Below, piece by piece: positions 56,258 to 64,000 of a DNA stretch of 64,000 nucleotides. Every line of letters begins with the position of its first letter. Positions within the stretch are counted from its first letter, which is position 1. The notes under the pieces were generated by a model. It worked only from the letters and a program-made list of their open reading frames with translations, was not told where the DNA came from and did no database searches. The stretch lies in NCBI GenBank assembly GCA_964570825.1, contig CAZMZJ010000011.1, forward strand, positions 1-64,000, in the 5' to 3' direction. The stretch comes from UMGS1002 sp964570825. Its GTDB lineage: Bacteria; Bacillota; Clostridia; Oscillospirales; CAG-272. The translations under genes and the position numbers were made by a program.

Positions 56258-57403
56258 ATGGGTAATCGAATATCTCATATTATAGTTGTTGTACTTCTGC
56301 TGCTCATCTTCACGTCATGTGATACCGATACTACCAAGATCAATACTCCGAGTGGTGACACTACTTCCACTGAAAAACAGGATATAAAAGAGCCTAATGA
56401 ATCACAAAACGAATACAGCGTTTTTGATTATGATATGCTACATTGTGATGTCTGTTTTGAAGTTAAGCCGGCAGATAAAATCAGAGGAATGAGGGCGTTT
56501 CTGCTTTCGGAAGATGCTCACTTCTATACGCTCGGGTTTATGACACAATCAGTAAATCCTGATGAAATCTTGATGATGTCTTATCAATCCGCCAATACAA
56601 AAGCTGCAAAATACTATGTCTACAACACTTCAACCGATGTTCTTGCTGAAAAAAGATGGCTATCAAATGAAAAGGCAGAAAAAAACGAAAAGTTGTCAGA
56701 GGAATTGACAAACAAAGTGTTTACCGAATATCTTGAAGATAAATTGCAAAACGAAGCGTTAAAAGCGACTCTTGATAGATTAATTCGTTATCCACTCGTC
56801 CAATCTGATATCGGCTCTTCCTGCGGCGTGGTTGCATATGACAAGTTTTATGTGGTTACCTGTTTTCTCGGCGATGATACAACAACACGAGGAACGTTTA
56901 TCTACATGGATTATGAAGGCAATTATCTTGATTCGGTATACTATGACACGACTTATGTTGACGGGAGCTTGACTGCCACATATTTTGACAATATTGAAAC
57001 TGTGTATTCAGAATTCGCTACGGACACAAACCGGAGTACCCTACCTGCCACTGTATATGAATGTAAAGAAAACGGACATACACTTGCTGTTATTGATTAC
57101 GCAGAGTCTTCACATACGCTTTCGCTTGTGTTTGATTCATCATCAATAATAAATGTGTTTGATTGTTATAAAGAACCGAATTTCGATGATGGCATCATGC
57201 TATTTGAAGGAAGTAGCTCCGAAGAAACATTTGATACAGTTGACATTCATTACAATCAGAATGAGAACGAATATGCTTGTTCATTCGGTGTAGGTGGTAG
57301 CGTCATAACCTTTGGTGGCAAAGACTACAGTGGGAAATATCATTATGCCTCAGAAGAAACCATAAAGGTTATTGATCTAAAAACTATTTTGCCGGACAAG
57401 TGA
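56258..57403 (+). CDS. AT-rich cargo lipoprotein, function unknown
   Basis: 381 aa. The signal peptide (about 1-20) ends in a lipobox (IFTSC). A polar linker rich in Thr/Ser/Glu follows, then a domain without recognisable motif, containing HCDVCFEVKPADKIRG and DIGSSCGVVAYDKFYVVT. Base and codon use are clearly more AT-rich than in the flanking tad genes. It has its own promoter and its own terminator, and it separates the peptidase from cpaB. This is what an inserted cargo gene looks like. Roles in surface exclusion or immunity are possible but unsupported. Confidence 0.75.
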   Translation: MGNRISHIIVVVLLLLIFTSCDTDTTKINTPSGDTTSTEKQDIKEPNESQNEYSVFDYDMLHCDVCFEVKPADKIRGMRAFLLSEDAHFYTLGFMTQSVNPDEILMMSYQSANTKAAKYYVYNTSTDVLAEKRWLSNEKAEKNEKLSEELTNKVFTEYLEDKLQNEALKATLDRLIRYPLVQSDIGSSCGVVAYDKFYVVTCFLGDDTTTRGTFIYMDYEGNYLDSVYYDTTYVDGSLTATYFDNIETVYSEFATDTNRSTLPATVYECKENGHTLAVIDYAESSHTLSLVFDSSSIINVFDCYKEPNFDDGIMLFEGSSSEETFDTVDIHYNQNENEYACSFGVGGSVITFGGKDYSGKYHYASEETIKVIDLKTILPDK

Positions 57404-57428
57404 ATAGAATACTGGTAAGCAATTTATG

Positions 57429-57457
57429 GCGTCGTATCAAAAGGTACGGCGCTTTTC
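57429..57457 (+). terminator. terminator of the cargo gene
   Basis: Eight-bp stem (57429-57436 with 57445-57452, one mismatch), then TTTTCTT, 26 nt past the stop. Confidence 0.75.
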
Positions 57458-57493
57458 TTATGCCCAAAATCAAGAATGAAAGGATGAAACCAC

Positions 57494-58345
57494 ATGAAAA
57501 ACAGAACAGTAATCGGTATCGTGTGCATTGTGCTGGCACTTGCGGTCACATTCGGCGTTGCTCCGCTTGTCAATAAGTTGGCAGACAGCAGATGCGAGGT
57601 CGTCCGCATGACGAAGAATGTCACGCAGGGACACATGATCACCGAATCGGATGTCGAGATCGTGACTGTCGGCAGCTACAATATGCAAAGCGACATCATT
57701 AAAAAGAAAGAAACGGTCGTCGGGATGTTTGCAGCCTGTGACCTCAAAGCCGGAGATATGCTCCTTCCGAGCAAAATAAGCACCGACGCGGATAACGCGG
57801 AAGATGTGTTCCGAACTCTTGACGGCTCAAAACAGGCAATCAGCATTACAATTCAGACCTTTGCCGCAGGGCTTTCCGCAAAGCTCAAAAACGGAGATAT
57901 CGTCAGCCTTATCGTTTATACGAACGACAGCGGAAAAGCCGTTATTCCGTCCGCGCTTTATTATGTTCGGGTTATTACCTCGACCACTGCGGACGGTTAT
58001 GACAAGGACGAACTGACACCGAACGAAGACGGAACTTATGAGCTTCCGACAACGCTGACGCTTCTGGTCAACCCGACTCAAGCGAAGCTGCTCACCGAAT
58101 ATGAAAACGAAGGACGCATCCATGCGGCGCTCGTTTACCGCGGAGAAGCAAAAACAGCACAGAAATTCATCGACGCACAGGACGAATACTTCAAGAGACT
58201 TGCGGAACAGCCTGCCGACAGCGAAACCGAAGGCAATGAAAACACAGATGATGAACCGTTCGATATCGTGAAATACGCGAACGACATCATCAACGGAAAG
58301 GTCGAAGGATATCTTCCCGAAGGTAAGGTGAATAACAATGGCTAA
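57494..58345 (+). CDS. CpaB/RcpC-like pilus assembly protein (SAF domain)
   Basis: 283 aa. One N-terminal membrane helix (about 6-26), then an SAF domain (VRMTKNVTQGHMITESDVEIV, about 37-57, up to about 95). The CpaB region follows with KQAISITIQTFAAGLSAKLKNGD and a long strand-rich stretch. CpaB proteins sit in the cell wall near the pilus base. The last 50 residues are acidic and unlike the family. AAAGGATG precedes the ATG. It overlaps the TadZ gene by 8 nt. Confidence 0.87.
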   Translation: MKNRTVIGIVCIVLALAVTFGVAPLVNKLADSRCEVVRMTKNVTQGHMITESDVEIVTVGSYNMQSDIIKKKETVVGMFAACDLKAGDMLLPSKISTDADNAEDVFRTLDGSKQAISITIQTFAAGLSAKLKNGDIVSLIVYTNDSGKAVIPSALYYVRVITSTTADGYDKDELTPNEDGTYELPTTLTLLVNPTQAKLLTEYENEGRIHAALVYRGEAKTAQKFIDAQDEYFKRLAEQPADSETEGNENTDDEPFDIVKYANDIINGKVEGYLPEGKVNNNG

Positions 58346-59069
58346 GTCTATTGCCGTATGGGGTTCGCCGAACAGCGGGAAAACCACCTTTGCCACAAAG
58401 CTGGCGCGAAGTATTTATGAAGAATATCAAAGCACAGTCATCGTTGTGTACTGCGATTATGAAACGCCGACTCTGCCCGTTGTCTTCCCGAACTATAAGA
58501 AAGAAGACCTGTTTTCGGTCGGAGTTCCGCTGTCGAAAACAGAGATCACGCAAGACGATGTGGTCAAGCAGATCGTCACAGTCAAGGGCAAGATGAACTT
58601 CGGCTTTCTCGGCTTCAAGGATTGCGAAAACAGATATACTTACCCGCAATTCGATGAAGGAAAAATCCGCTCGCTCTATACCGTGCTTGAATCGCTTGCC
58701 GATTACGTCGTGATCGACTGTGCCTCTCGGCTCGGCAATTCTCTCTCCCGTGTAGCCGTTAAGGAATCCGACGATGTGATCCGGCTCGCTACGCCGGATC
58801 TGAAATGTTTCAGCTATTACGCTTCACAGCTTCCGCTGTACGCGGAGCCGTGCTTCCGGCTTGATGAGCATATTCAAGGCATCAATGTACCGGACGCGGA
58901 TCTGTATATGCCGATAGATGAAGCCAAAGCTCATCTGTCCGATGTCCGCTTCACTATCCCATACAGCCGACTCGTCAAACAGCAGATGCTCGACGGTCAT
59001 CTGTATGAAGCGGTGAACGATAAGAAGTTCAACGAGAAGTTCAAAGCCATTGTAGATAAGGTGGTGTAA
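58338..59069 (+). CDS. TadZ/CpaE-like ParA-family ATPase
   Basis: 243 aa. The deviant Walker A is GSPNSGKTT (9-17), with Asp in CDYE (about 38-41) and the YVVIDCASRLGN strand (about 128-139) as Walker B. There is no receiver domain, unlike CpaE. TadZ proteins place the Tad machine in the cell. It is followed by tadA after 2 nt. Confidence 0.87.
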   Translation: MAKSIAVWGSPNSGKTTFATKLARSIYEEYQSTVIVVYCDYETPTLPVVFPNYKKEDLFSVGVPLSKTEITQDDVVKQIVTVKGKMNFGFLGFKDCENRYTYPQFDEGKIRSLYTVLESLADYVVIDCASRLGNSLSRVAVKESDDVIRLATPDLKCFSYYASQLPLYAEPCFRLDEHIQGINVPDADLYMPIDEAKAHLSDVRFTIPYSRLVKQQMLDGHLYEAVNDKKFNEKFKAIVDKVV

Positions 59070-59071
59070 GC

Positions 59072-60385
59072 ATGGCGAAAAGTATTGACTTCTGGACGCT
59101 GCTCAAGCTGACGCAGGAGTATATATCGAAAAACTACGCCGCCGTGCTGACAGACAAGGATAAGCTCCCGCAGCTCAAGGCATATATCGACAAGTACCTC
59201 CGCGACAACGACTACCATGTGGATAATCTGACTACGAAGGAACTGATCGAGCGCCTGTACTGCGAAATGGCGGAATACAGCGTTCTGACTCCTTTTCTCG
59301 GCTCTGAAAAGCTTGAAGAAATTAACGTGAACGGCTGGAACGACATTGCGCTGACACTCCTCGACGGCTCGATTGTCAAGACAAAAAACTGTTTTCACTC
59401 ACCGCAGCACGCGACAGACATCATCAAGCGTCTGCTTCATCACAGCGGAATGATCATCGACAACGCCACACCGATGGCGCAGGGACACCTTCCCGGCAAT
59501 ACCCGTATCACGGCGCTCAAAGCGCCGATTGTGGACGAGGAAAACGGTGTCGCGGTCTCCATCCGACTCCTTCATCCGCAACGGGTAACGCTGCAGAATC
59601 TCATAGATACCAACTTCGCCACCTCTGAAATGGTGGCGTTTTTATGTATGTGCATCCGTTACGGCGTTCCGTTCGTCGTTGCCGGAGCGACCTCAAGCGG
59701 CAAGACAACACTTTTGAACGCCATTATGACTTCAATCCCCGACAACAAGCGTGTTTTTACCATCGAGAGCGGAAGCCGCGAGCTTTCCCTCGTCAGAGAG
59801 AAAGATAACCATGTGGTCAATAATGTCGTGCATACCTTGTCCCGTCCCTCGGATAACCCGGCATACGACATCAGTCAGGAAGACTTGGTCGTTGCTTCGC
59901 TTCGTTTTAATCCGGATATTGTGTGCGTCGGCGAGATGAGAGATGTCGAGTGTTACTCGGCTGTCGAAGCGTCATTGACAGGACACACAGTCGTGTCAAC
60001 AGTTCATGCCGGACCCGCGGGAGCGGCACATATGAGAATCGCGCTTCTGTGTCAGAAACGCTTCCCGATCAACTTTCAGACCTCGCTGATGCAGGCGGGA
60101 CAGGCTTTTCCGGTCGTGGTGTACGCGCATAAGCTCGAAAACAATGCCCGAAAGATCATGGACATTTCCGAATGCGTCATCAACTCAGCCGGAGAGCGTG
60201 AGTACAACTGCCTATATAACTACAACATTACAAAGAACACGCTTGTCGACGGAAAGTTCAGTATCGAAGGATTCTTCGATAAGCCGAACATCATGTCGGA
60301 CAGCCTCCGTCAGCGGCTTACGCAGTACGGCGTACCGCAAGACGAATTGAACCTCTTTTTACGGAAAGGAGCGAGAACCGCGTGA
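59072..60385 (+). CDS. tadA: TadA/CpaF secretion ATPase
   Basis: 437-aa hexameric motor that drives pilin assembly. The N-terminal domain (about 1-195) leads to Walker A GATSSGKT (205-212), the Asp box around VFTIESGSREL, Walker B ASLRFNPDIVCVGEMRD (about 275-291) and the His box GHTVVSTVHAG (about 304-314). All catalytic elements are present. It overlaps the tadB gene by 4 nt. In conjugative elements this gene is easily mistaken for a VirB11 ATPase, but its neighbours CpaB, TadZ, TadB and TadC mark it as Tad. Confidence 0.92.
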   Translation: MAKSIDFWTLLKLTQEYISKNYAAVLTDKDKLPQLKAYIDKYLRDNDYHVDNLTTKELIERLYCEMAEYSVLTPFLGSEKLEEINVNGWNDIALTLLDGSIVKTKNCFHSPQHATDIIKRLLHHSGMIIDNATPMAQGHLPGNTRITALKAPIVDEENGVAVSIRLLHPQRVTLQNLIDTNFATSEMVAFLCMCIRYGVPFVVAGATSSGKTTLLNAIMTSIPDNKRVFTIESGSRELSLVREKDNHVVNNVVHTLSRPSDNPAYDISQEDLVVASLRFNPDIVCVGEMRDVECYSAVEASLTGHTVVSTVHAGPAGAAHMRIALLCQKRFPINFQTSLMQAGQAFPVVVYAHKLENNARKIMDISECVINSAGEREYNCLYNYNITKNTLVDGKFSIEGFFDKPNIMSDSLRQRLTQYGVPQDELNLFLRKGARTA

Positions 60386-61308
60386 CATTCATCTATATGA
60401 TCGGATTCCTGCTGATTTCGGCGGGAATCATTTTATGCCTCGGACTGACACCCGAAACCATGACGGACGATATCATGCGGTTTGTCTCTCCGAAGCAGAC
60501 TCTGCGGGATAAGATTTTGATCGCTCAGGGACGCAAGAAATCCCGTAAGCTCACCAAAGAAATCCTGCATATCAAGGACGCTCTCGAAGCGACCGGCAAG
60601 GGCAAGCAATTCACAATAGCCTGTGCCGCGTCGGTTGTGCTGCTGATCGCGGGATGCATCATCGCCGTTCTGATCGGTAACCCGTTCATGATTCCGGTGT
60701 TCGCGCTTGCATTCGCAATGGTGCCTTTCGCGTATGCCAAGAACACCATCTCGGCTTATGATAAGCACATCAAAGAGGAAATGGAAACCGCGTTATCAAT
60801 CATCACGACTTCGTATATCCGCTCGGACGATATCGTTGGTGCGGTAAACGAGAATATTACCTATCTCAAGCCGCCGATTCGCGAAATCTTTCAGGGCTTT
60901 GTCGGCGATACGATGATGATATCCTCCGACATTAAGGACGCGCTTCGTAATCTGAAGGATAAAATCGATAATGCCATCTACAAGGAATGGTGCGACACAT
61001 TGATAGCCTGTCAGGATGACAGAACGCTAAAGGACACGCTTCTCCCTGTGGTCGGCAAACTGACAGATGTCAGAATCGTCAATAACGAACTCAAAACCAT
61101 GCTCGGCGAAGTCAAGAAGGAATACTGGATGATGGTGTGCCTTGTCATTGGCAACATCCCGATTCTGTATATGCTCAACTACAACTGGTTTGAGGCACTG
61201 ATGTTTACGCTCCCCGGCAAGCTCGTGCTTGCGGTGTGCGGGATCGTGATTCTCATTACAGCGTTGTTTATGATGAAATATACGAAACCGATAGAGTATA
61301 AAAGATAA
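60382..61308 (+). CDS. TadB-like inner-membrane platform protein
   Basis: 308 aa. Hydrophobic helices are near residues 3-22, 75-95, 97-118, 250-268 and 275-295. The cytoplasmic loop (about 120-245) is the type II secretion F domain (EMETALSIITTSYIRSDDIV, then DTLIACQDDRTLKDTLLPVV). Together with TadC it forms the platform above the ATPase. It starts 4 nt inside tadA. Confidence 0.85.
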   Translation: MTFIYMIGFLLISAGIILCLGLTPETMTDDIMRFVSPKQTLRDKILIAQGRKKSRKLTKEILHIKDALEATGKGKQFTIACAASVVLLIAGCIIAVLIGNPFMIPVFALAFAMVPFAYAKNTISAYDKHIKEEMETALSIITTSYIRSDDIVGAVNENITYLKPPIREIFQGFVGDTMMISSDIKDALRNLKDKIDNAIYKEWCDTLIACQDDRTLKDTLLPVVGKLTDVRIVNNELKTMLGEVKKEYWMMVCLVIGNIPILYMLNYNWFEALMFTLPGKLVLAVCGIVILITALFMMKYTKPIEYKR

Positions 61309-61322
61309 GGAGGTCGGCGTTT

Positions 61323-62192
61323 ATGTTACAGGCAATCATCGGTTCAATCTTCGGCGTCGGTCTCTTTCTGATCCTTGCCGACTATTTCCGAATCCCTTTC
61401 TTTGCGACAAGCAAAGCAAACAATAACCTTGCCAAACGGCAAGAGAAAAAGACAAGCACAATCGATATCTGGCTGAAAGACCTCGCGATATGGTTATCGA
61501 AGCGGCTTCGGCTTAACGAATACAAGCGGATGCAGCTTCAGACAGACTTGCAGTCAGCCGGAATCATTCTCTCACCGGAAATGCATATAGCCAACAGCAT
61601 TGTCAAATCCATGCTGATCGGTGTACTTGCCGTTCCGGTCTTTTTCATCTTTCCTCTGCTTACTCCGCTTGTGATCGCCCTCGCCGTGGCAATGTACTTT
61701 AAGGCGTCGAAAGGTGTTGCGGACAGAATCAAGGAAAAGCGAAGACGGATCGAATACGAGCTGCCGCGACTGGTAGCGAGCATCGACAAGACGCTCAAGC
61801 ACAACCGCGACGTGCTGTATATCCTTGATTCATACAAGGAAAACGCCGGACCGGAGTTGAAGCACGAGATTGAGATTACCGTAGCGGATATGCGGTCAGG
61901 TAACTACGAAGCAGCGCTCACAAGACTTGAAGCGCGTGTCGGCAGCTCGATGCTGTCGGACGTGACGCGAGGACTGATCGGCGTACTCCGCGGCGATGAA
62001 ACCGAAGTCTATTGGTCGTCGCTCGCGGTGAAGTTCGCTGACTATCAAAGACAACTTCTCAAGCAGCAAGCTCAGAAAGTACCATCAAAGGTCAAACGGC
62101 TCTCCATGTGTTTGCTGTTTTGTTTTATGCTGATCTATGTTGTGGTCATCGGTATGGAGATCATAAACTCCATCGGCGTTCTCTTCGGTTAA
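61323..62192 (+). CDS. TadC-like inner-membrane platform protein
   Basis: 289 aa with an N-terminal helix, two helices near 92-128 and a C-terminal one (about 260-285). The F domain reads YELPRLVASIDKTLKHNRDV (about 141-160) and DMRSGNYEAALTRLEARVGS. It pairs with the TadB-like protein. AAGGAGG lies before the ATG. The gene for the first TadE-like protein follows 13 nt downstream. Confidence 0.85.
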   Translation: MLQAIIGSIFGVGLFLILADYFRIPFFATSKANNNLAKRQEKKTSTIDIWLKDLAIWLSKRLRLNEYKRMQLQTDLQSAGIILSPEMHIANSIVKSMLIGVLAVPVFFIFPLLTPLVIALAVAMYFKASKGVADRIKEKRRRIEYELPRLVASIDKTLKHNRDVLYILDSYKENAGPELKHEIEITVADMRSGNYEAALTRLEARVGSSMLSDVTRGLIGVLRGDETEVYWSSLAVKFADYQRQLLKQQAQKVPSKVKRLSMCLLFCFMLIYVVVIGMEIINSIGVLFG

Positions 62193-62205
62193 GGCGGTGA
62201 TGAAT

Positions 62206-62619
62206 ATGAAGAAGCTACTGAAAAACAAGCGCGGCGAAGGATATATAGACACGGTTGTCTGTGTCCTTGCCGCAATGATGGTTATTGTGCTGGCACTCAA
62301 TGTGTTCAGCTTCCTCACACTCAAGCAAGACCTCGACTACTTCGCCAAAGAGATGATAGACGTGACAACGACCTACGGCAGAACCTCCGGCGAAGCCTAT
62401 ACACGCTATACGGAGTTATGCTCCGAAACGGGACTCAACCCATCCTACAGCTATACGGGAACGGAATACTTCAATGCCTCGACCGGAAAGGTACAGCTCG
62501 GCGACACGATCTGTGTTACCGTGACTTATCAGACATATATCCATGGTCTCGGAGTATTCAAAATACCCATTACGCTGACGGCAAAACATTCCGGTCTCTC
62601 GCAGAAATACTGGAAGTGA
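62206..62619 (+). CDS. DUF4320/TadE-like minor pilin
   Basis: 137 aa from the ATG at 62206, 8 nt after GGCGG; GTG and ATG codons up to three triplets upstream are too close to that site. RGEGYIDTVVCVLAAMMVIV (residues about 8-27) is a prepilin-like leader plus helix: basic residues, G-E, then the hydrophobic stretch. The remaining part is a small strand-rich domain with VTYQTYIHGLGVFKIPITLT. This is the build of TadE-family minor pilins and of DUF4320. It should be processed by the A24 peptidase of this block. Confidence 0.85.
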   Translation: MKKLLKNKRGEGYIDTVVCVLAAMMVIVLALNVFSFLTLKQDLDYFAKEMIDVTTTYGRTSGEAYTRYTELCSETGLNPSYSYTGTEYFNASTGKVQLGDTICVTVTYQTYIHGLGVFKIPITLTAKHSGLSQKYWK

Positions 62620-62629
62620 GGCGAATCAA

Positions 62630-62703
62630 GTTGAAAATGAAAAATGGAAAGTTGAAAGTAATACGAAACTTTCAATTTTCAACTGTCAACTGTCCACTTG
62701 ACA
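62630..62703 (+). repeat. heptad-built inverted repeat inside a TadE-like gene
   Basis: Four heptads of the GTTGAAA kind (62630-62657), a short spacer, then heptads of complementary kind (CTTTCAA, TTTTCAA, CTGTCAA, CTGTCCA, CTTGACA; 62669-62703). It occupies the first codons of the gene at 62631 and keeps the frame open. Confidence 0.85.
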
Positions 62704-63164
62704 GCCGCGGAAGCGGATACTTTACTCCGTGCTTTATCACGCTCGGAATTGCCATGATCCTCGCAATGGTGCTGTTTTACGCAAATGTGATGACGATCAT
62801 CCAAACCACAAAAAGCAATACGGAGCGCGTCCTCGACAGCTTTATCATGAAGAACAGCATCGAAATTTACAACTCGGTCAAGCAGGGACACGACTTCACG
62901 GCGTCGTTTGACGAAAATTTCTATGTTTCTCAAACTTCTTCGGAATTGTCTCTGGACTTGTCGAGCAATTCTCTGTATAGTTATGGTGAGAAAGGCGAAA
63001 TCGTCTACTCCATGACTAATCCGCAGATCACCTACACGGTAGACAAAGCCCTCAAGCTCAAGGCGGAATACGACTTGAAGATTCCGGTATACTTCGCCGG
63101 TAAATATGTCGGGGACATCACAATCCCATTGACAGTCAAGTCGGAGTTCACCTTGAAAGAGTAA
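62631..63164 (+). CDS. TadE-like minor pilin with repeat-derived N-terminus
   Basis: 177 aa from a TTG at 62631 (GAGGCG 7 nt upstream). Residues about 6-24 are translated from the heptad repeat and look like no pilin leader. The usual RGSGYFTPCFITLGIAMILA only starts near residue 25, so the normal short basic leader has been lengthened by about 20 residues. The C-terminal part (about 100-177) is a strand-rich domain with YTVDKALKLKAEYDLKIPVY. It probably forms the pilus tip with the protein before it. Whether the A24 peptidase still cuts the longer leader is open. Confidence 0.8.
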   Translation: MKMKNGKLKVIRNFQFSTVNCPLDSRGSGYFTPCFITLGIAMILAMVLFYANVMTIIQTTKSNTERVLDSFIMKNSIEIYNSVKQGHDFTASFDENFYVSQTSSELSLDLSSNSLYSYGEKGEIVYSMTNPQITYTVDKALKLKAEYDLKIPVYFAGKYVGDITIPLTVKSEFTLKE

Positions 63165-63205
63165 TCGTAGGTATGGGCATAGCCCGGAAAGGATGGTCAT
63201 AAACC

Positions 63206-63958
63206 ATGAAAAACAAGCCTATCATAATCACAATCGCCGTACTCGCGGTTGTAGCGATCACGGTCGGAGTTATCGCAATGCTCCCCGGCAAACCGAACAC
63301 GCCGGTCGTTGATCCCACAGAAACCACATCAGGCGGAGATGTCAACATCAACATTCCCGACGATCCCACAAGCGGTGACCGTACCACAGAACCCGGCAAC
63401 GATCCGGTGGTAACGCCCGGTACGAATGAAACGGTGGCTCCCGACGATAATACGGTAACCGCGCCAATCGAAACCGGAAACAAGGATAACACCGATAACG
63501 GAAATCCTTCAGTTGAGGAAAACAAAGCGACGGACATCGGTAAAACAGACAACACTCCCGCAGGCAAGGGTGAGGATAAGGTAACCGAAGGTCAGAAGGA
63601 CAAGGATACCGTTCAGACCGGACCGGCAAGCGGCGAAGACCGCAGCGACGCGCTCGACGAAAAGAAAGAACAAGGCAAAACCGACAATCCGCTTCCCAAA
63701 ACGGATACGGAAGATCATCCGGTTATCGTCGGCGATGAAACCTCGACTACAGACACGGAAACCAAAGGCGATGTGGTGGTCGGCGATGAAAGCACAGGTA
63801 ACGGCGACGGTGACAAGAACGCTCCCGAATATGTCGATCCCGCGACCGGCGGAGAGAATCCCTTTCTCGGCGGCGGTGACAACGGAGTAACGGAAATCCC
63901 CGCTGAAGACCTCATCGGAGATGACGATCCCAAGCCCGGTGAAGGCATCCACTTCTAA
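63206..63958 (+). CDS. membrane-anchored Thr/Asp/Pro-rich protein (DUF6550-like)
   Basis: 250 aa. A short basic start, one hydrophobic helix (about 5-27), then a long disordered stretch of Thr, Asp, Glu, Pro and Gly with no Cys or aromatic core. Proteins of this build occur after TadE-like genes in Clostridial elements; I believe they are called DUF6550. It may act as a wall-spanning stalk. AAAGGATG precedes the ATG. It is the last gene of the window, with a hairpin at 63975-63998. Confidence 0.75.
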   Translation: MKNKPIIITIAVLAVVAITVGVIAMLPGKPNTPVVDPTETTSGGDVNINIPDDPTSGDRTTEPGNDPVVTPGTNETVAPDDNTVTAPIETGNKDNTDNGNPSVEENKATDIGKTDNTPAGKGEDKVTEGQKDKDTVQTGPASGEDRSDALDEKKEQGKTDNPLPKTDTEDHPVIVGDETSTTDTETKGDVVVGDESTGNGDGDKNAPEYVDPATGGENPFLGGGDNGVTEIPAEDLIGDDDPKPGEGIHF

Positions 63959-63974
63959 GCAAAATCGACGCGCA

Positions 63975-63998
63975 AGCGGCATCTGAAAAGGTGCCGCT
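63975..63998 (+). terminator. hairpin after the pilus block
   Basis: Perfect 7-bp stem (63975-63981 with 63992-63998), 17 nt past the last stop. The possible T-run is beyond the window. Confidence 0.5.
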
Positions 63999-64000
63999 AT

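Noticed and set aside
59072..60385. VirB11-type conjugation ATPase
   Set aside because: The neighbours are CpaB, TadZ, TadB and TadC, so TadA/CpaF is the right assignment within the shared ATPase superfamily.

Overview
The window looks like a chromosomal segment from an anaerobic Firmicute of the class Clostridia, most like uncultured gut Oscillospirales or Christensenellales. Supporting signs are the order and type of the housekeeping genes, GGAGG-type ribosome binding sites, TTGACA-17-TATAAT promoters, two T-box leaders, a YitT protein, a SpoVG-family protein and anaerobe-type GlpA-like/DUF1667 oxidoreductases. No 16S gene is present, so the assignment is inference.

Positions 1-44256 are core chromosome. 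In order: a decayed CPBP protease gene; a DHHW/AlgX-like surface protein and a VanY-like protein that has lost its catalytic residues; rpsO-pnp with two intergenic hairpins; two half-size TauE/SafE permeases; ftsK/spoIIIE; recA-recX; a GH27 alpha-galactosidase; an ABC exporter pair; an SPFH protein with a ribbon-helix-helix regulator; lplA; pyk; a GNAT-fold protein and a GT4 glycosyltransferase; rimO-pgsA; trpS; yitT; a MocR-type aminotransferase; an AraC regulator; and serCA.

The most distinctive core feature lies between 32.4 and 43.2 kb. Two paralogous proteins of about 755 residues (XRE HTH, cupin, then acyl-CoA synthetase) are each controlled by a complete T-box leader with a strong promoter and an intrinsic terminator. 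T-boxes normally control aminoacyl-tRNA synthetase, amino-acid biosynthesis or amino-acid transport genes. My reading of the specifier loops gives GTC (Val) for the first and ATC (Ile) for the second. That would fit activation of branched short-chain acids for reductive-carboxylation synthesis of Val and Ile, which is a testable idea and not established. Between the two genes lie a GlpA-like/FAD/DUF1667 oxidoreductase operon and pgeF.

From tRNA-Tyr (44171-44256) rightward the window enters an integrative, probably conjugative element that runs past the right edge. Its first block (44.6-53.7 kb) is a tightly coupled series of small acidic accessory proteins (DUF4314, DUF1281/YubB-like, DUF3849, YodL-DUF3846 and others) with a Dcm-type and a Dam-type DNA methyltransferase. 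Five unrelated proteins of this block end in a common C-terminal tail, GG[M/V]xL. The second block (53.8-63.96 kb) is a SpoVG-family gene followed by a Tad/Flp-type pilus system: duplicated pilin-like proteins, LppM-like lipoprotein, prepilin peptidase, CpaB, TadZ, TadA, TadB, TadC, two TadE-like proteins and a repeat-rich membrane-anchored protein. An AT-rich lipoprotein cargo gene with its own promoter and terminator interrupts it. No integrase, relaxase or T4SS gene falls within the window.

Short tandem repeats with 7-9 bp periods recur in intergenic and 5'UTR positions (14.4, 23.3, 38.6 and 42.8 kb). A heptad-built inverted repeat sits in frame inside the second TadE-like gene (62.6 kb).
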